A stretch of DNA of 64,000 bases from WHSO01 sp963732875 (GTDB lineage: Bacteria > Pseudomonadota > Alphaproteobacteria > SMXQ01), in assembly GCA_963732875.1 (NCBI GenBank), contig CAVTBD010000002.1:1612001-1676000 (forward strand), given 5' to 3'. A program made the translations under genes and the position numbers. Below are positions 25,010 to 33,459 of this stretch, in pieces (positions within the stretch are counted from its first letter, which is position 1; the number at the start of each line of letters is the position of its first letter). The notes beneath the pieces are model-generated. The model had not been told where the DNA came from and searched no databases. It worked only from the letters and a program-made list of their open reading frames with translations.

Positions 25010-25975
25010 ATGGCCGTCTACACGGAAGTCGGCGACGACGAGCTCGAACAGTTCCTCGCCGGATACGACCTCGGGCGGCTGCTCTCCTACAAGGGCATCG
25101 CCGAGGGCGTCGAGAACTCCAACTACCTGCTGCAGACCGAGACCGGCAACTACATCCTGACGCTCTACGAGCGCCGGGTGAAGCCGGACGATCTGCCGTT
25201 CTTCCTCGCCCTCATGGATCACCTCGCCGCCGAGGACTTCGCCTGCCCGACGCCGATCCACGACCGCGCCGGCCAGGCGCTCGGCCGGCTCGCCGGGCGG
25301 CCCGCCGCCATCGTGACCTTCCTCTCCGGCGTCTGGCCGCGCCGCATCCAGCCGTTCCATACCGCCGAGCTGGGCGAAGCCATGGCACGCATGCACGTCG
25401 CCGGCGCCGCGTTCGACGGCGAGCGCGTCAACGACCTTGGGCTCGACCAGTGGCGTCCGCTGTTCGGACAGGTGGCCGGGCGCGCCGACGAGATCGCACC
25501 GGGGCTTTCCGGGCTGATCGCCGACGAGCTCGACGCGCTCGATGGCAACTGGCCGGTCGGCCTGCCGACCGGCGTGATCCACGCCGACCTGTTCCCGGAC
25601 AACGTGTTCTTCATCGGCCACGAGCTGTCGGGCGTGATCGACTTCTACTTCGCCTGCACCGACGCCTATGCCTACGAGATCGCCATCTGCCTCAACGCCT
25701 GGTGCTTCGAGCCGGACAACTCGTTCAACATCACCAAGGCGCGCCTGATGCTGGCGGGCTACCAGCGCGTTCGCCCCCTCGATGCGGCGGAGCTCGCGGC
25801 GCTGACCTGGCTCGCGCGCGGCGCCGCCATGCGCTTCCTGCTGACCCGGCTCTACGACTGGTTCAACCATCCGGAAGGGGCGCGCGTCACGCGCAAGGAC
25901 CCGCGCGAATACCTCGCCAAGCTGCGCTTCCACCAGGGGCTCACCGGCCCGGGCGCCTACGGCCTCGACGACTGA
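25010..25975 (+). CDS. thrB: Homoserine kinase (ThrB, APH-fold type)
   Basis: The protein has 321 residues. MAVYTEVGDDELEQFLAGYD and GVENSNYLLQTETGNYILTLYE open the kinase fold. HADLFPDNVFF is the catalytic loop and GVIDFYFACTDAY the metal-binding loop. This aminoglycoside-phosphotransferase-like form replaces the GHMP-type homoserine kinase in alphaproteobacteria. It phosphorylates homoserine for threonine synthesis, feeding ThrC, which is encoded at 31959. It lies between ispH and rnhA with gaps of two and eight bases, so all three are one operon. Confidence 0.94.
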   Translation: MAVYTEVGDDELEQFLAGYDLGRLLSYKGIAEGVENSNYLLQTETGNYILTLYERRVKPDDLPFFLALMDHLAAEDFACPTPIHDRAGQALGRLAGRPAAIVTFLSGVWPRRIQPFHTAELGEAMARMHVAGAAFDGERVNDLGLDQWRPLFGQVAGRADEIAPGLSGLIADELDALDGNWPVGLPTGVIHADLFPDNVFFIGHELSGVIDFYFACTDAYAYEIAICLNAWCFEPDNSFNITKARLMLAGYQRVRPLDAAELAALTWLARGAAMRFLLTRLYDWFNHPEGARVTRKDPREYLAKLRFHQGLTGPGAYGLDD

Positions 25976-25983
25976 GACGCGTG

Positions 25984-26421
25984 ATGGAGCAATCCACAGT
26001 CCAGGTGTTCACCGACGGCGCCTGCTCGGGCAACCCGGGCCCGGGCGGCTGGGGCGCGATCCTGCGCTGGAACGGCTCCGAAAAGGAGCTGTCGGGCGGC
26101 GCGCGCGCCACCACCAACAACCGCATGGAGCTGATGGCGGCGATCGCGGCGCTGGAAGCGCTGACCCGCCCGGTCACGGTGCACATCCACACCGACAGCC
26201 AGTACGTGAAGGACGGCATCACCCGCTGGATTTGCAACTGGAAGCGCAACGGCTGGAAGACCGCGGCGAAGAAGCCGGTCAAGAATGCCGAGCTGTGGCA
26301 GCGGCTCGATGCCGCCGCCCGGCGCCACGAGGTCCACTGGCACTGGGTCAAGGGACACGATGGCCATCCCGAAAACGAGCGCGCCGACGCGCTCGCGCGC
26401 GGCGCCATCCCGCGCCGCTAG
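25984..26421 (+). CDS. rnhA: Ribonuclease HI
   Basis: The protein has 145 residues. The catalytic carboxylates are Asp11 (FTDGACSGNPGPGGWGAIL), Glu49 (TTNNRMELMAAI), Asp71 (HTDSQYVKDGI) and Asp135 (NERADALA). KGHDGHPENERAD carries the flexible histidine. It cleaves the RNA strand of RNA-DNA hybrids. The TAG stop codon is also the first three bases of repeat copy 2, so the repeat abuts or supplies the end of this gene. Confidence 0.95.
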   Translation: MEQSTVQVFTDGACSGNPGPGGWGAILRWNGSEKELSGGARATTNNRMELMAAIAALEALTRPVTVHIHTDSQYVKDGITRWICNWKRNGWKTAAKKPVKNAELWQRLDAAARRHEVHWHWVKGHDGHPENERADALARGAIPRR

Positions 26422-26491
26422 AGCCTGATCGGCTCGGATCGGAACGACCTTGAGCCGTGAATCGGGCTCTACACTTTGAATTTAGAGCAGG
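26419..26491 (+). repeat. CTAG-type repeat, copy 2 (5' half only)
   Basis: It starts TAGAGCCTGATCGG at the rnhA stop and carries half A complete, then the linker TACACTTTGAATTTA and the first bases of half B (GAGCAGG). It then breaks off, and the terminator follows. Copies 1 and 3 are full length, so the 3' half has been lost here. Confidence 0.85.
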
Positions 26492-26500
26492 CAAGGCAAA

Positions 26501-26522
26501 GGGGCCGCCCATGGGCGGCCCC
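26501..26522 (-). terminator. Hairpin terminator between rnhA and the peroxiredoxin gene
   Basis: GGGGCCGCCC (26501-26510) and GGGCGGCCCC (26513-26522) form a 10-bp stem. On the minus strand it is followed by TTTGCC, so it mainly serves the peroxiredoxin gene; it may also stop rnhA transcripts. Confidence 0.7.
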
Positions 26523-26547
26523 TTCGGCATTCGGGAACGGCGCCAGG

Positions 26548-27030
26548 TCAGAGCGCGGCGAGGATGGTCTCGGCGCTCGACTTGTCGAAGGCGCCCGCTT
26601 CCTCGACGTTGAGCAGCGACACCTTGCCGTCGTCGACGATCATGGCATAGCGCTGGGAGCGCATGCCGAGGCCGCGCTCGGTGAGGTCGAGATCGAGGCC
26701 GAGCGCCTTGGCGAGCTTGGCCGAGCCGTCGGCCAGCAGGGTCACCTTGCCGTCCGCATGCTGGTCCCTGCTCCAGGCGTCCATGACGAAGGCGTCGTTG
26801 ACCGCGACGCAGGCGATCTCGTCCACGCCCTTGGCCTTGATGGCGTCGGCGTTCTTGACGAAGCCGGGCAGGTGTTTGGCCGAGCAGGTGGGCGTGAAGG
26901 CGCCGGGCACGGCGAACAGCACCACCTTCTTGCCCTTGAGGAAATCGTCGGTGTTGACCGACTGGATGCCGTCGGCGGTCTTGTGCTGCAGGGTAACGGA
27001 GGGAAACTTGTCGCCCACCTTGATGGTCAT
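26548..27030 (-). CDS. Peroxiredoxin (Prx5-like)
   Basis: The protein has 160 residues. The peroxidatic Cys49 lies in VPGAFTPTCSAKHLPGF, the Prx5/AhpE-like motif. RYAMIVDDGKVSLLNVEE is the conserved central strand pair. It reduces hydroperoxides using glutathione/glutaredoxin or thioredoxin. The start MTIKVGDKFPSVTLQ has GGGAGAG upstream. Downstream of rnhA this gene is a standard neighbour in alphaproteobacteria, although here it converges with it. Confidence 0.93.
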   Translation of the reverse strand: MTIKVGDKFPSVTLQHKTADGIQSVNTDDFLKGKKVVLFAVPGAFTPTCSAKHLPGFVKNADAIKAKGVDEIACVAVNDAFVMDAWSRDQHADGKVTLLADGSAKLAKALGLDLDLTERGLGMRSQRYAMIVDDGKVSLLNVEEAGAFDKSSAETILAAL

Positions 27031-27143
27031 AACTGGCTCTCCCGATGACGTGTGATTAGGGCCGCACGGCGCGCGGCGGCCCCTTGGTTCGCGGCGCATT
27101 TTCGGGCAAAGGCCAGGGCAAATCCACCCCCCGCCGAGTGGGG

Positions 27144-29300
27144 TTATTGCGCCCGGGCGGCGGCACGGCGGCCCGACGCCCGCTCGACCGCGGCCAAGAT
27201 CACCGACTGGGTCAGAATCTCGGGCAGCGCGATGCCGCGCGGTGCGCCCGGCCCGTAGACCGCGTTGAACGGGATGCCATAGCGCCCGAAACTGCTGAGA
27301 TAGGCCGAGATCTTCGGGTCCGGCCGGGTCCAGTCGGCCATCATCGGCACCACCCGGCCCGAGCGCAGGGCGGCCGCCACCTTGCCGCGCTCGATCACCA
27401 GCGCCTTGTTGGCCTTGCAGGTGACGCACCACTGGGCGGTGACGTCGACGAACACCAGCTGCCCCTGGGCGACGCGGTTATAGAGATCGACCTTGTCGAA
27501 CGGATGCCACGGAATCGAGTCGCGCTGTGCCACCACGGTAGCGTCCCCGTATCCTATCACCGGCGCGGCCACCGCGAGGACGGTAGCGAGCACGACGGCG
27601 GCAAGACCTCCTGCACCATGCAGGGCGGCGATCCGGGTCCGCGCGCCGAGCACGGCGAGCAGTAGCGCAAGCGCCATGCCGGCGCCGAGCGCACCCCGGG
27701 GCCCCGACACCGCCCACAATACCGAAACCAGCCACAGCGCGGTCAGCGCCAGTGCCACGCCCAGCACGACGCGCAGCCGCGCCATCCATGCGCCCGGCCG
27801 CGGCAGGCGGACGGCGAGGCCCGGCAACGCCGCCACCAAGAGATAAGGCGCAGCGAGGCCGAGCCCGAGCATGGTGAATACGGCGAAGATGTCGGCGGCG
27901 CCGCGCGTCAGCGCGAAGCCGAGCGCGGTGCCGAGGAACGGCGCCGAGCACGGCGTCGCCAGGAGCGTGGCGAACACGCCGGTCGCGAAGGCACCGATAA
28001 GGCTGCCGCGGTCCTCGGGAGCGCGCGATGCGATCCGCCCGGCGAAGCCCGGCAGCGGGATCTCGAAGAAGCCGAACAGATTGGCCGCGAACAGCGTCAC
28101 CACCACCGCCATGACCGCGAGGAACGCGGGGGACTGGAACTGGATGCCCCAGCCGACCGCGGCGCCGGCGCCCTTGAGCGCCACGGCGGCGCCCGCAAGC
28201 AGCCAGAACGAGGCAACGATCCCGGCCGAGGTGGCGAGGAAGCCGCGCCGCACGAGGGGCGCCTCGCCGCCGCCGTGGCCCATGACCGCCAGCAGCTTGA
28301 GCGAGAGCACCGGCAGCACGCACGGCATCAGGTTGAGCACGAGGCCACCCAGGAACGCGATGGCGAGGATCGCGGCCAACCCGATGCCGGCCTCGGCGGC
28401 GGCGCTGCTGTCGGCGGTCACGGCCTGGGACACGGCACGGCCGCCGTCGGCGAGCGTCACGATCAGCTGCGGGTGCTCGGGCACCGCACGGGCCTCGCCC
28501 GCGACCGTGACCGGCAGACGGATCAGCGCCATGCGCGTGTCCTTGCCGCGTTCCACCACCGGCGCACCGAAGCGCAGCGTGGACGGCCCCTCCACCAACA
28601 CCTCGGGATTGCCGAATGGGCGGTCGGCACGCGCCAGCACCTCGAGGGAAAGCCCGTCGCGTCCGCGCACCAGCGCGGCATGGGTCACGGCGAGCGGCGA
28701 GGAGTCAACGCGGCCGTCGATGCGCGGCGGCACCCTGGTGGCGAACGCCGCGATGCGCGCGGCGAACGCGGTCGGCTGCGCATCGCCACCGGCCGCGGGC
28801 ACGTCGAGCGACAGCTCCGCCTCGTAGGGAATGCAGATCTTCTCGCAGGCGAGGTAGCTCAGGTGGCCGTCGAGCGCGAGCCCGCCCGTCCTGTCGGTGA
28901 CGTGCGCGTCGATCGGCAGCACCACGTGGCCGCCATAGACGAAGGTCGTCAGCCCGAAGATGGTGAAGCGCTTGGGCAGCGGCCAGCGGGTCTCGGCGCC
29001 CGCCAGGTTCTTCGAGCGCGCCCAGTCGACACGAGGGGGCACACCGGCGTCGCCCGGCGCGCGCCAGTAGATGTGCCAGCCGGGCGCCAGCTCGAACTCG
29101 AGGCCGAGCCGCACCCGTCCGTCCTTGCCGACGCGGTCCTGGCCGGCGATCAGCCGCACTGCGGCATGGTCGTTGCGCGCCCACGGCGAAGCCGCCGCCA
29201 CGTCCGCGGCCCGTGCGGGCGTGACGGCAAGCGCGACGAGCGCCACGAGGCAGGCGCTGAGCAGGCGCAAAAACCGGAATACTGGATGCATGATCGCCAT
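27144..29300 (-). CDS. DsbD/ScsB-like thiol:disulfide interchange protein
   Basis: The protein has about 718 residues. A signal peptide (FLRLLSACLVALVALAVTPARA) is followed by an N-terminal periplasmic domain with a Cys pair in YLACEKICIPYEAE (about residue 155). A central eight-helix transporter-like domain has Cys in LMPCVLPVLSLKLLAVMG and LLATPCSAPFLGTALGF, and a C-terminal thioredoxin domain has the active site VDVTAQWCVTCKANK. It carries electrons from cytoplasmic thioredoxin across the membrane to periplasmic thiols and would reduce proteins such as the DsbA-like protein. The start is uncertain (29300 or 29291). Confidence 0.87.
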   Translation of the reverse strand: MAIMHPVFRFLRLLSACLVALVALAVTPARAADVAAASPWARNDHAAVRLIAGQDRVGKDGRVRLGLEFELAPGWHIYWRAPGDAGVPPRVDWARSKNLAGAETRWPLPKRFTIFGLTTFVYGGHVVLPIDAHVTDRTGGLALDGHLSYLACEKICIPYEAELSLDVPAAGGDAQPTAFAARIAAFATRVPPRIDGRVDSSPLAVTHAALVRGRDGLSLEVLARADRPFGNPEVLVEGPSTLRFGAPVVERGKDTRMALIRLPVTVAGEARAVPEHPQLIVTLADGGRAVSQAVTADSSAAAEAGIGLAAILAIAFLGGLVLNLMPCVLPVLSLKLLAVMGHGGGEAPLVRRGFLATSAGIVASFWLLAGAAVALKGAGAAVGWGIQFQSPAFLAVMAVVVTLFAANLFGFFEIPLPGFAGRIASRAPEDRGSLIGAFATGVFATLLATPCSAPFLGTALGFALTRGAADIFAVFTMLGLGLAAPYLLVAALPGLAVRLPRPGAWMARLRVVLGVALALTALWLVSVLWAVSGPRGALGAGMALALLLAVLGARTRIAALHGAGGLAAVVLATVLAVAAPVIGYGDATVVAQRDSIPWHPFDKVDLYNRVAQGQLVFVDVTAQWCVTCKANKALVIERGKVAAALRSGRVVPMMADWTRPDPKISAYLSSFGRYGIPFNAVYGPGAPRGIALPEILTQSVILAAVERASGRRAAARAQ

Positions 29301-29452
29301 GGCGTCGTTTGCGGCCGGGCCGGGCATAAGGGCAGGCGCGGCTCCGGAAGGGCCCCGTTTTAGCAAGCCCGGCGCCCGACATTCATCAATTATAATCACC
29401 TTGGCGTTATGATAATCTTGCATTGAGCCTTTTGGCTTACCAGGTGATGGCC

Positions 29453-30037
29453 ATGAGCGACACCGATCGCACGCGGCCCCAGGATGGCTACCTGACGGGT
29501 CAGTTACTGGTTGCCATGCCGCAGATGGCGGACCCCCGCTTCGCGCGCACCGTAATCTACGTCTGCGCCCATACCGCCGACGGGGCGATGGGGCTCGTGA
29601 TCAACCGTCCGATCGAGAGCGTCACCTTCCCGGATCTTCTGAAGCAGCTCAACATCGAGGCCCCCCATCCGGCCCAGCAGATTCGCATCATGTTCGGCGG
29701 CCCGGTCGAGACCGGGCGCGGCTTCGTGCTCCACTCCTCCGACTACGTCCAGGATTCGACGCTGCTGGTCTCCAAGAACGTCGGTCTCACCGCGACCATG
29801 GAGATCCTGCGCGACATCGCCAACGGCGCCGGCCCGCGCCAGAGCCTGCTCGCGCTCGGCTACGCCGGCTGGGGACCGGGCCAGCTCGACTCCGAGATCA
29901 CCTCCAACGGCTGGCTCACCGCGCCCGCCGACGACGGCCTGATCTTCGGCAATGATCTCAACCACAAATGGGACAGCGCGCTCGCCAAGCTCGGCGTCAG
30001 CGCGGCGCTGCTCTCCGGCGACGCCGGCCACGCCTGA
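29453..30037 (+). CDS. YqgE/AlgH family protein (DUF179)
   Basis: The protein has 194 residues. The family core is evident: GYLTGQLLVAMPQMADPRFARTVIYVCAH at the start, GAMGLVINRP, FGGPVETGRGFVLHS and ALGYAGWGPGQLDSEI. The fold is known from structures but the function is not; members have been linked to transcriptional control of alginate. AGGTG six bases before the ATG at 29453 favours that start over the ones at 29447 and 29423. It is a single gene, divergent from the dsbD-like gene and convergent with the GNAT gene. Confidence 0.88.
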   Translation: MSDTDRTRPQDGYLTGQLLVAMPQMADPRFARTVIYVCAHTADGAMGLVINRPIESVTFPDLLKQLNIEAPHPAQQIRIMFGGPVETGRGFVLHSSDYVQDSTLLVSKNVGLTATMEILRDIANGAGPRQSLLALGYAGWGPGQLDSEITSNGWLTAPADDGLIFGNDLNHKWDSALAKLGVSAALLSGDAGHA

Positions 30038-30058
30038 TCTTCCGCTTATCGTAGAATT

Positions 30059-30685
30059 CTAGCGTCGGCCCCAGGCCAACCCTTCGCGTGCCCGCGCGCC
30101 CGCGGCCTCGTGCTCGAGGATTGCGAACAGGAGGTGGTCCTCCCACTCGCCGTTGATGCGGAGATACTTGGGGGCGAAGCCCTCCTCACGGAATCCTGCC
30201 TTGCGCAGCACGCCCTGGCTCGCCTCGTTGCGCGGCAGGCACGCCGCCTCGACCCGGTGCAGGCGCAGGTTGTCGAAGGCGAAGCGCAGCATGCAGCGGA
30301 TCGCGTCCGACATCACGCCCTGGCGCGCATGGGGTTTGCCGACCCAGTAGCCGAGGGTACCGGTCTGGGCGACGCCGCGGCGCACGTTGGACAGCGTGAT
30401 ACCGCCGCGCAACCCGTCGTCGTCGGCCGCGAAGATGAAGAAGGCAAAGCCCGCGCCCTGGTGCCATTCCTCGGCATAGTGGCGCAGACGGCGGCGATAG
30501 GCGGCGCGGGTCAGGCAGTCGGCGGGCCAGGTCGGCTCCCACGGCGTGAGGAAGTCGCGCGAGGCCTCGCGCATCTGGGCCCAGTCGGACCAGTCGTATT
30601 CGCCGGGGGGACGGATATAGACCTTGCGACCCTCGATCCGCTCGTCGCTGGGAAGACCAAGCCCGCCCCGGAACAGATCGAACAT
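30059..30685 (-). CDS. GNAT acetyltransferase (RimJ-like)
   Basis: The protein has 208 residues. The acetyl-CoA site is GYWVGKPHARQGVMSDAI, followed by FDNLRLHRVEAACLPRNEAS and the RKAGFREEGFAPKYLRINGEW ending, which is the RimJ/RimL group layout. Such enzymes acetylate N-termini of ribosomal or other proteins; the target here is not known. AGGAGAAGG precedes the ATG at 30685. It is the third gene of the thrC - M16 peptidase - GNAT run, a grouping often found in alphaproteobacteria. Confidence 0.87.
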   Translation of the reverse strand: MFDLFRGGLGLPSDERIEGRKVYIRPPGEYDWSDWAQMREASRDFLTPWEPTWPADCLTRAAYRRRLRHYAEEWHQGAGFAFFIFAADDDGLRGGITLSNVRRGVAQTGTLGYWVGKPHARQGVMSDAIRCMLRFAFDNLRLHRVEAACLPRNEASQGVLRKAGFREEGFAPKYLRINGEWEDHLLFAILEHEAAGARAREGLAWGRR

Positions 30686-30696
30686 GGCCCCTTCTC

Positions 30697-31962
30697 CTAT
30701 TCCGCGGCGGCCAGCACGTCGCCGACCGGCGGCAGCGACGCGAACGAGCCGACCCGGCCGATGGCGGCCAACGTCGGCATGCTGGCGAAGGTGCGCGCGG
30801 CCACGCGCGCGAGCGCGTCGGCATCGACCGCGTCGATGCGCGCGACGATCTCCTCGGGCGGCACCGGACGGCCGTAGACCAGGATGTGCTGGGCAAGCCG
30901 CTCGGCCCGGGCACGCGTGTTCTCCATCGCCATCAGGAGCCCGGCCTTGAGCTGCGCCTTGACGCGCGAAATCTCGTGGGCGGTGACGGTGTTGCCGACC
31001 TTCTTGAGCTCCTTGACCAGCACCGGCATCAGGGTCGCCACCTCGTCCTCGCCGGTGCCGGCATAGACCCCGAACAGGCCGCCGTCGCGGTAGGACGAGG
31101 CGAAGGTGTAGATGGAATAGACCAGGCCGCGCTTCTCGCGGATCTCCTGGAACAGGCGCGACGACATGCCGCCGCCCAGCACCGAGCTCAGCACGCTCGA
31201 TGCGTAGTAGTCGGGATCGTCGTAGGAGACGCCGTCGAAGCCGAGCACGATATGGACCTGCTCGAGGTCGCGGCTCTGGACCTTGTCGCCGCCGCGATAA
31301 AGGGCGGGCTCGCCCGCCGTCCGGCCGCACGCGGGAAGTCCCGCGAAGGCAGCCTCGGCCAGGCGCACGACCTCGTCGTGGTCGACCTTGCCGGCGGCGG
31401 CCAGCACCATGCGGTCGGCGCTGTAGTTTGCCGTCATGTAGCCGGCGATGGCCTCGCGGCCGAGCGCGGCGACGCGCTCCTCGGAGCCCAGGATCGGCCG
31501 GCCGATCGACTGACCCGGGTAGGCGACTTCCTGGAAGTGGTCGAAGATCACGTCGTCCGGGGTATCGGCGCACTGGCCGATCTCCTGGAGGATGACGGCG
31601 CGCTCGCGCTCGAGCTCGACCGGGTCGAAGGTCGAGTTCTGCAGGATGTCGCCGAGGATGTCGATCGCCATGGGCACGTCGCCGGCCAGCACGCGCAGGT
31701 AGTAGGCGGTGTTCTCGCGCGAGGTATAGGCGTTGATCTGGCCGCCGACGCTCTCGACCTCGTCGACGATGTCCTCGGCGGTGCGGCGTTTGGTGCCCTT
31801 GAAGGCCATGTGCTCGAGCATGTGGGAGACGCCGTTGATCTCGGGCGTCTCGTGGCGCGCGCCGATGCCGATCCAGACGCCGATGGCCGCCGTCTCAACC
31901 GAAGGCAGATGGTCGGTGGCGACCGTAAGGCCGTTCTTGAGGCGGGTGACCCGGACGCTCAT
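30697..31962 (-). CDS. M16-family zinc peptidase (processing-peptidase-like)
   Basis: The protein has 421 residues. The inverted zinc motif HMLEH (His47, Glu50, His51) lies in GVSHMLEHMAFKGT, with a downstream acidic ligand region in NTAYYLRVLAGDVPMAIDIL, as in mitochondrial processing peptidase beta. DDPDYYASSVLSSVLGGGMSSRLFQEIREKRGLVYSI (about 265-300) is the family's second conserved block. It probably degrades short peptides; the alphaproteobacterial members are the closest bacterial relatives of mitochondrial processing peptidase. The start overlaps the thrC stop by four bases. Confidence 0.92.
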   Translation of the reverse strand: MSVRVTRLKNGLTVATDHLPSVETAAIGVWIGIGARHETPEINGVSHMLEHMAFKGTKRRTAEDIVDEVESVGGQINAYTSRENTAYYLRVLAGDVPMAIDILGDILQNSTFDPVELERERAVILQEIGQCADTPDDVIFDHFQEVAYPGQSIGRPILGSEERVAALGREAIAGYMTANYSADRMVLAAAGKVDHDEVVRLAEAAFAGLPACGRTAGEPALYRGGDKVQSRDLEQVHIVLGFDGVSYDDPDYYASSVLSSVLGGGMSSRLFQEIREKRGLVYSIYTFASSYRDGGLFGVYAGTGEDEVATLMPVLVKELKKVGNTVTAHEISRVKAQLKAGLLMAMENTRARAERLAQHILVYGRPVPPEEIVARIDAVDADALARVAARTFASMPTLAAIGRVGSFASLPPVGDVLAAAE

Positions 31963-33365
31963 GCGCGCACTCCCTGAGCGAGACGGGCACGGATTTCCGC
32001 CTTCACGATATCGACGTCGTTGGCGATCACGGCGAAGCGCTCCTCGCGCGCATAGAGGTCCGCCATGTGGGGCGGCAGCCCCGGCGCATGGCCGGTGGCG
32101 CGCTTGACCGCGTCGGGAAACTTGGCCGGGTGGGCCGTGGCGAGCGCCACCATCGGCACTTCGGGATCGCGCACGCCCGCGCGCGCGCCGGCGACGCCGA
32201 TGGCGGAATGGGGATCAAGCACCTCGCCGGTGTTGGCCAGCGTCTGCTCGATCTCGGCGACCGTGCCGGCGTCGTCGAGGCGGAACGGGGTGAACACCTC
32301 GGTGGCCTCGGCCCATTGCTCCTCGGCGAGGTCGAGCTCGCCGGTGTCCTGGAAGCGTGCCATCTGCTGCGCCACGCGCGCGCCGTCGCGCCCCAGCAGG
32401 TCGAACAGGAAGCGTTCGAAGTTGGAGGCGACCTGGATATCCATGGAGGGCGACAGCGATGGCGTGACGCTCCCCCGCTTCATGGTGCCGGTCTCGAGCA
32501 TGCGCGACAGGATATCATTGGCGTTGGTGGCCAATACAAGATGGGAAATGGGCAGGCCCATTTCGCGGGCCACGTAGCCGGCGTAGATATTGCCGAAATT
32601 GCCGGTCGGCACGGCATAGGCCATCGGCCTTTTGGGCGCGCCGAGCGCGGCCCCGGCAACGAAGTAGTACACGATCTGGCCCAGAATCCGGGCCCAGTTG
32701 ATGGAATTGACCCCCGACAGGGCGATCTCGTCGCGGAACGGAATGTCGTTGAACAGGGCCTTCAGGATCGCCTGGCAGTCGTCGAACGTGCCTTCGACCG
32801 CGAAGGCGTGGACGTTGGGGGCGTCCACCGTGGTCATCTGGCGGCGCTGCACTTCCGATACCCGGTTATGCGGATACAGGATGAAGATGTCGATGGCGTC
32901 GCGCCCCTTGCACGCCTCGATGGCGGCCGAGCCGGTATCCCCCGAGGTCGCGCCGACGATGGTGACGCGCCGCCCGCGCGTGGTCAGCACGTAGTTGAAC
33001 AGGTTGCCGAGGAGCTGCATGGCGTAGTCCTTGAACGCCAAGGTCGGCCCGTGGAACAGCTCCATCAGCCACAGGTTGGGCGCGAGCTGCTTGAGCGGCG
33101 CCACGGCAGCGTGGTCGAACACGCGGTAGGTATCGGCGACGATGCCGCGATAAGTATCTTCCTCGATAGACGCGCCCACGAACGGCCAGGTGATGCGGAA
33201 CGCGGCCTCGTCGTATGGCAGGCCCGCCAGCGCGCGGATTTCGGCGGCCGTGACCTGGGGCCAGGATTCCGGCACGTAGAGCCCGCCGTCGCGCGCGAGC
33301 CCGGCCAGCAGCGCGTCGGCAAAATCGAGGGTGGGCGCCTGCCCGCGGGTGGAGATGTAACGCAA
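31959..33365 (-). CDS. thrC: Threonine synthase
   Basis: The protein has 468 residues. Lys112 in GPTLAFKDYAMQLLG binds pyridoxal phosphate; GATSGDTGSAAIEA holds the phosphate loop and PTGNFGNIYAGYVA is the third family motif. It converts phosphohomoserine to threonine. The start is taken as TTG at 33365 (LRYISTRGQAPTLDF) because that is where homologues begin and GAAGGAAGG lies just upstream. The in-frame ATG-like opening at 33401 is not supported. It forms an operon with the M16 peptidase and GNAT genes. Confidence 0.93.
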   Translation of the reverse strand: MRYISTRGQAPTLDFADALLAGLARDGGLYVPESWPQVTAAEIRALAGLPYDEAAFRITWPFVGASIEEDTYRGIVADTYRVFDHAAVAPLKQLAPNLWLMELFHGPTLAFKDYAMQLLGNLFNYVLTTRGRRVTIVGATSGDTGSAAIEACKGRDAIDIFILYPHNRVSEVQRRQMTTVDAPNVHAFAVEGTFDDCQAILKALFNDIPFRDEIALSGVNSINWARILGQIVYYFVAGAALGAPKRPMAYAVPTGNFGNIYAGYVAREMGLPISHLVLATNANDILSRMLETGTMKRGSVTPSLSPSMDIQVASNFERFLFDLLGRDGARVAQQMARFQDTGELDLAEEQWAEATEVFTPFRLDDAGTVAEIEQTLANTGEVLDPHSAIGVAGARAGVRDPEVPMVALATAHPAKFPDAVKRATGHAPGLPPHMADLYAREERFAVIANDVDIVKAEIRARLAQGVRA

Positions 33366-33459
33366 CGGACCTTCCTTCGCCCCCGCGCCGGGGGGCCTCA
33401 ACGACCGGGGCTAGAGACTAGAGCACTCTCCCGCCCGATTGAACCCATTCCATTGCCCT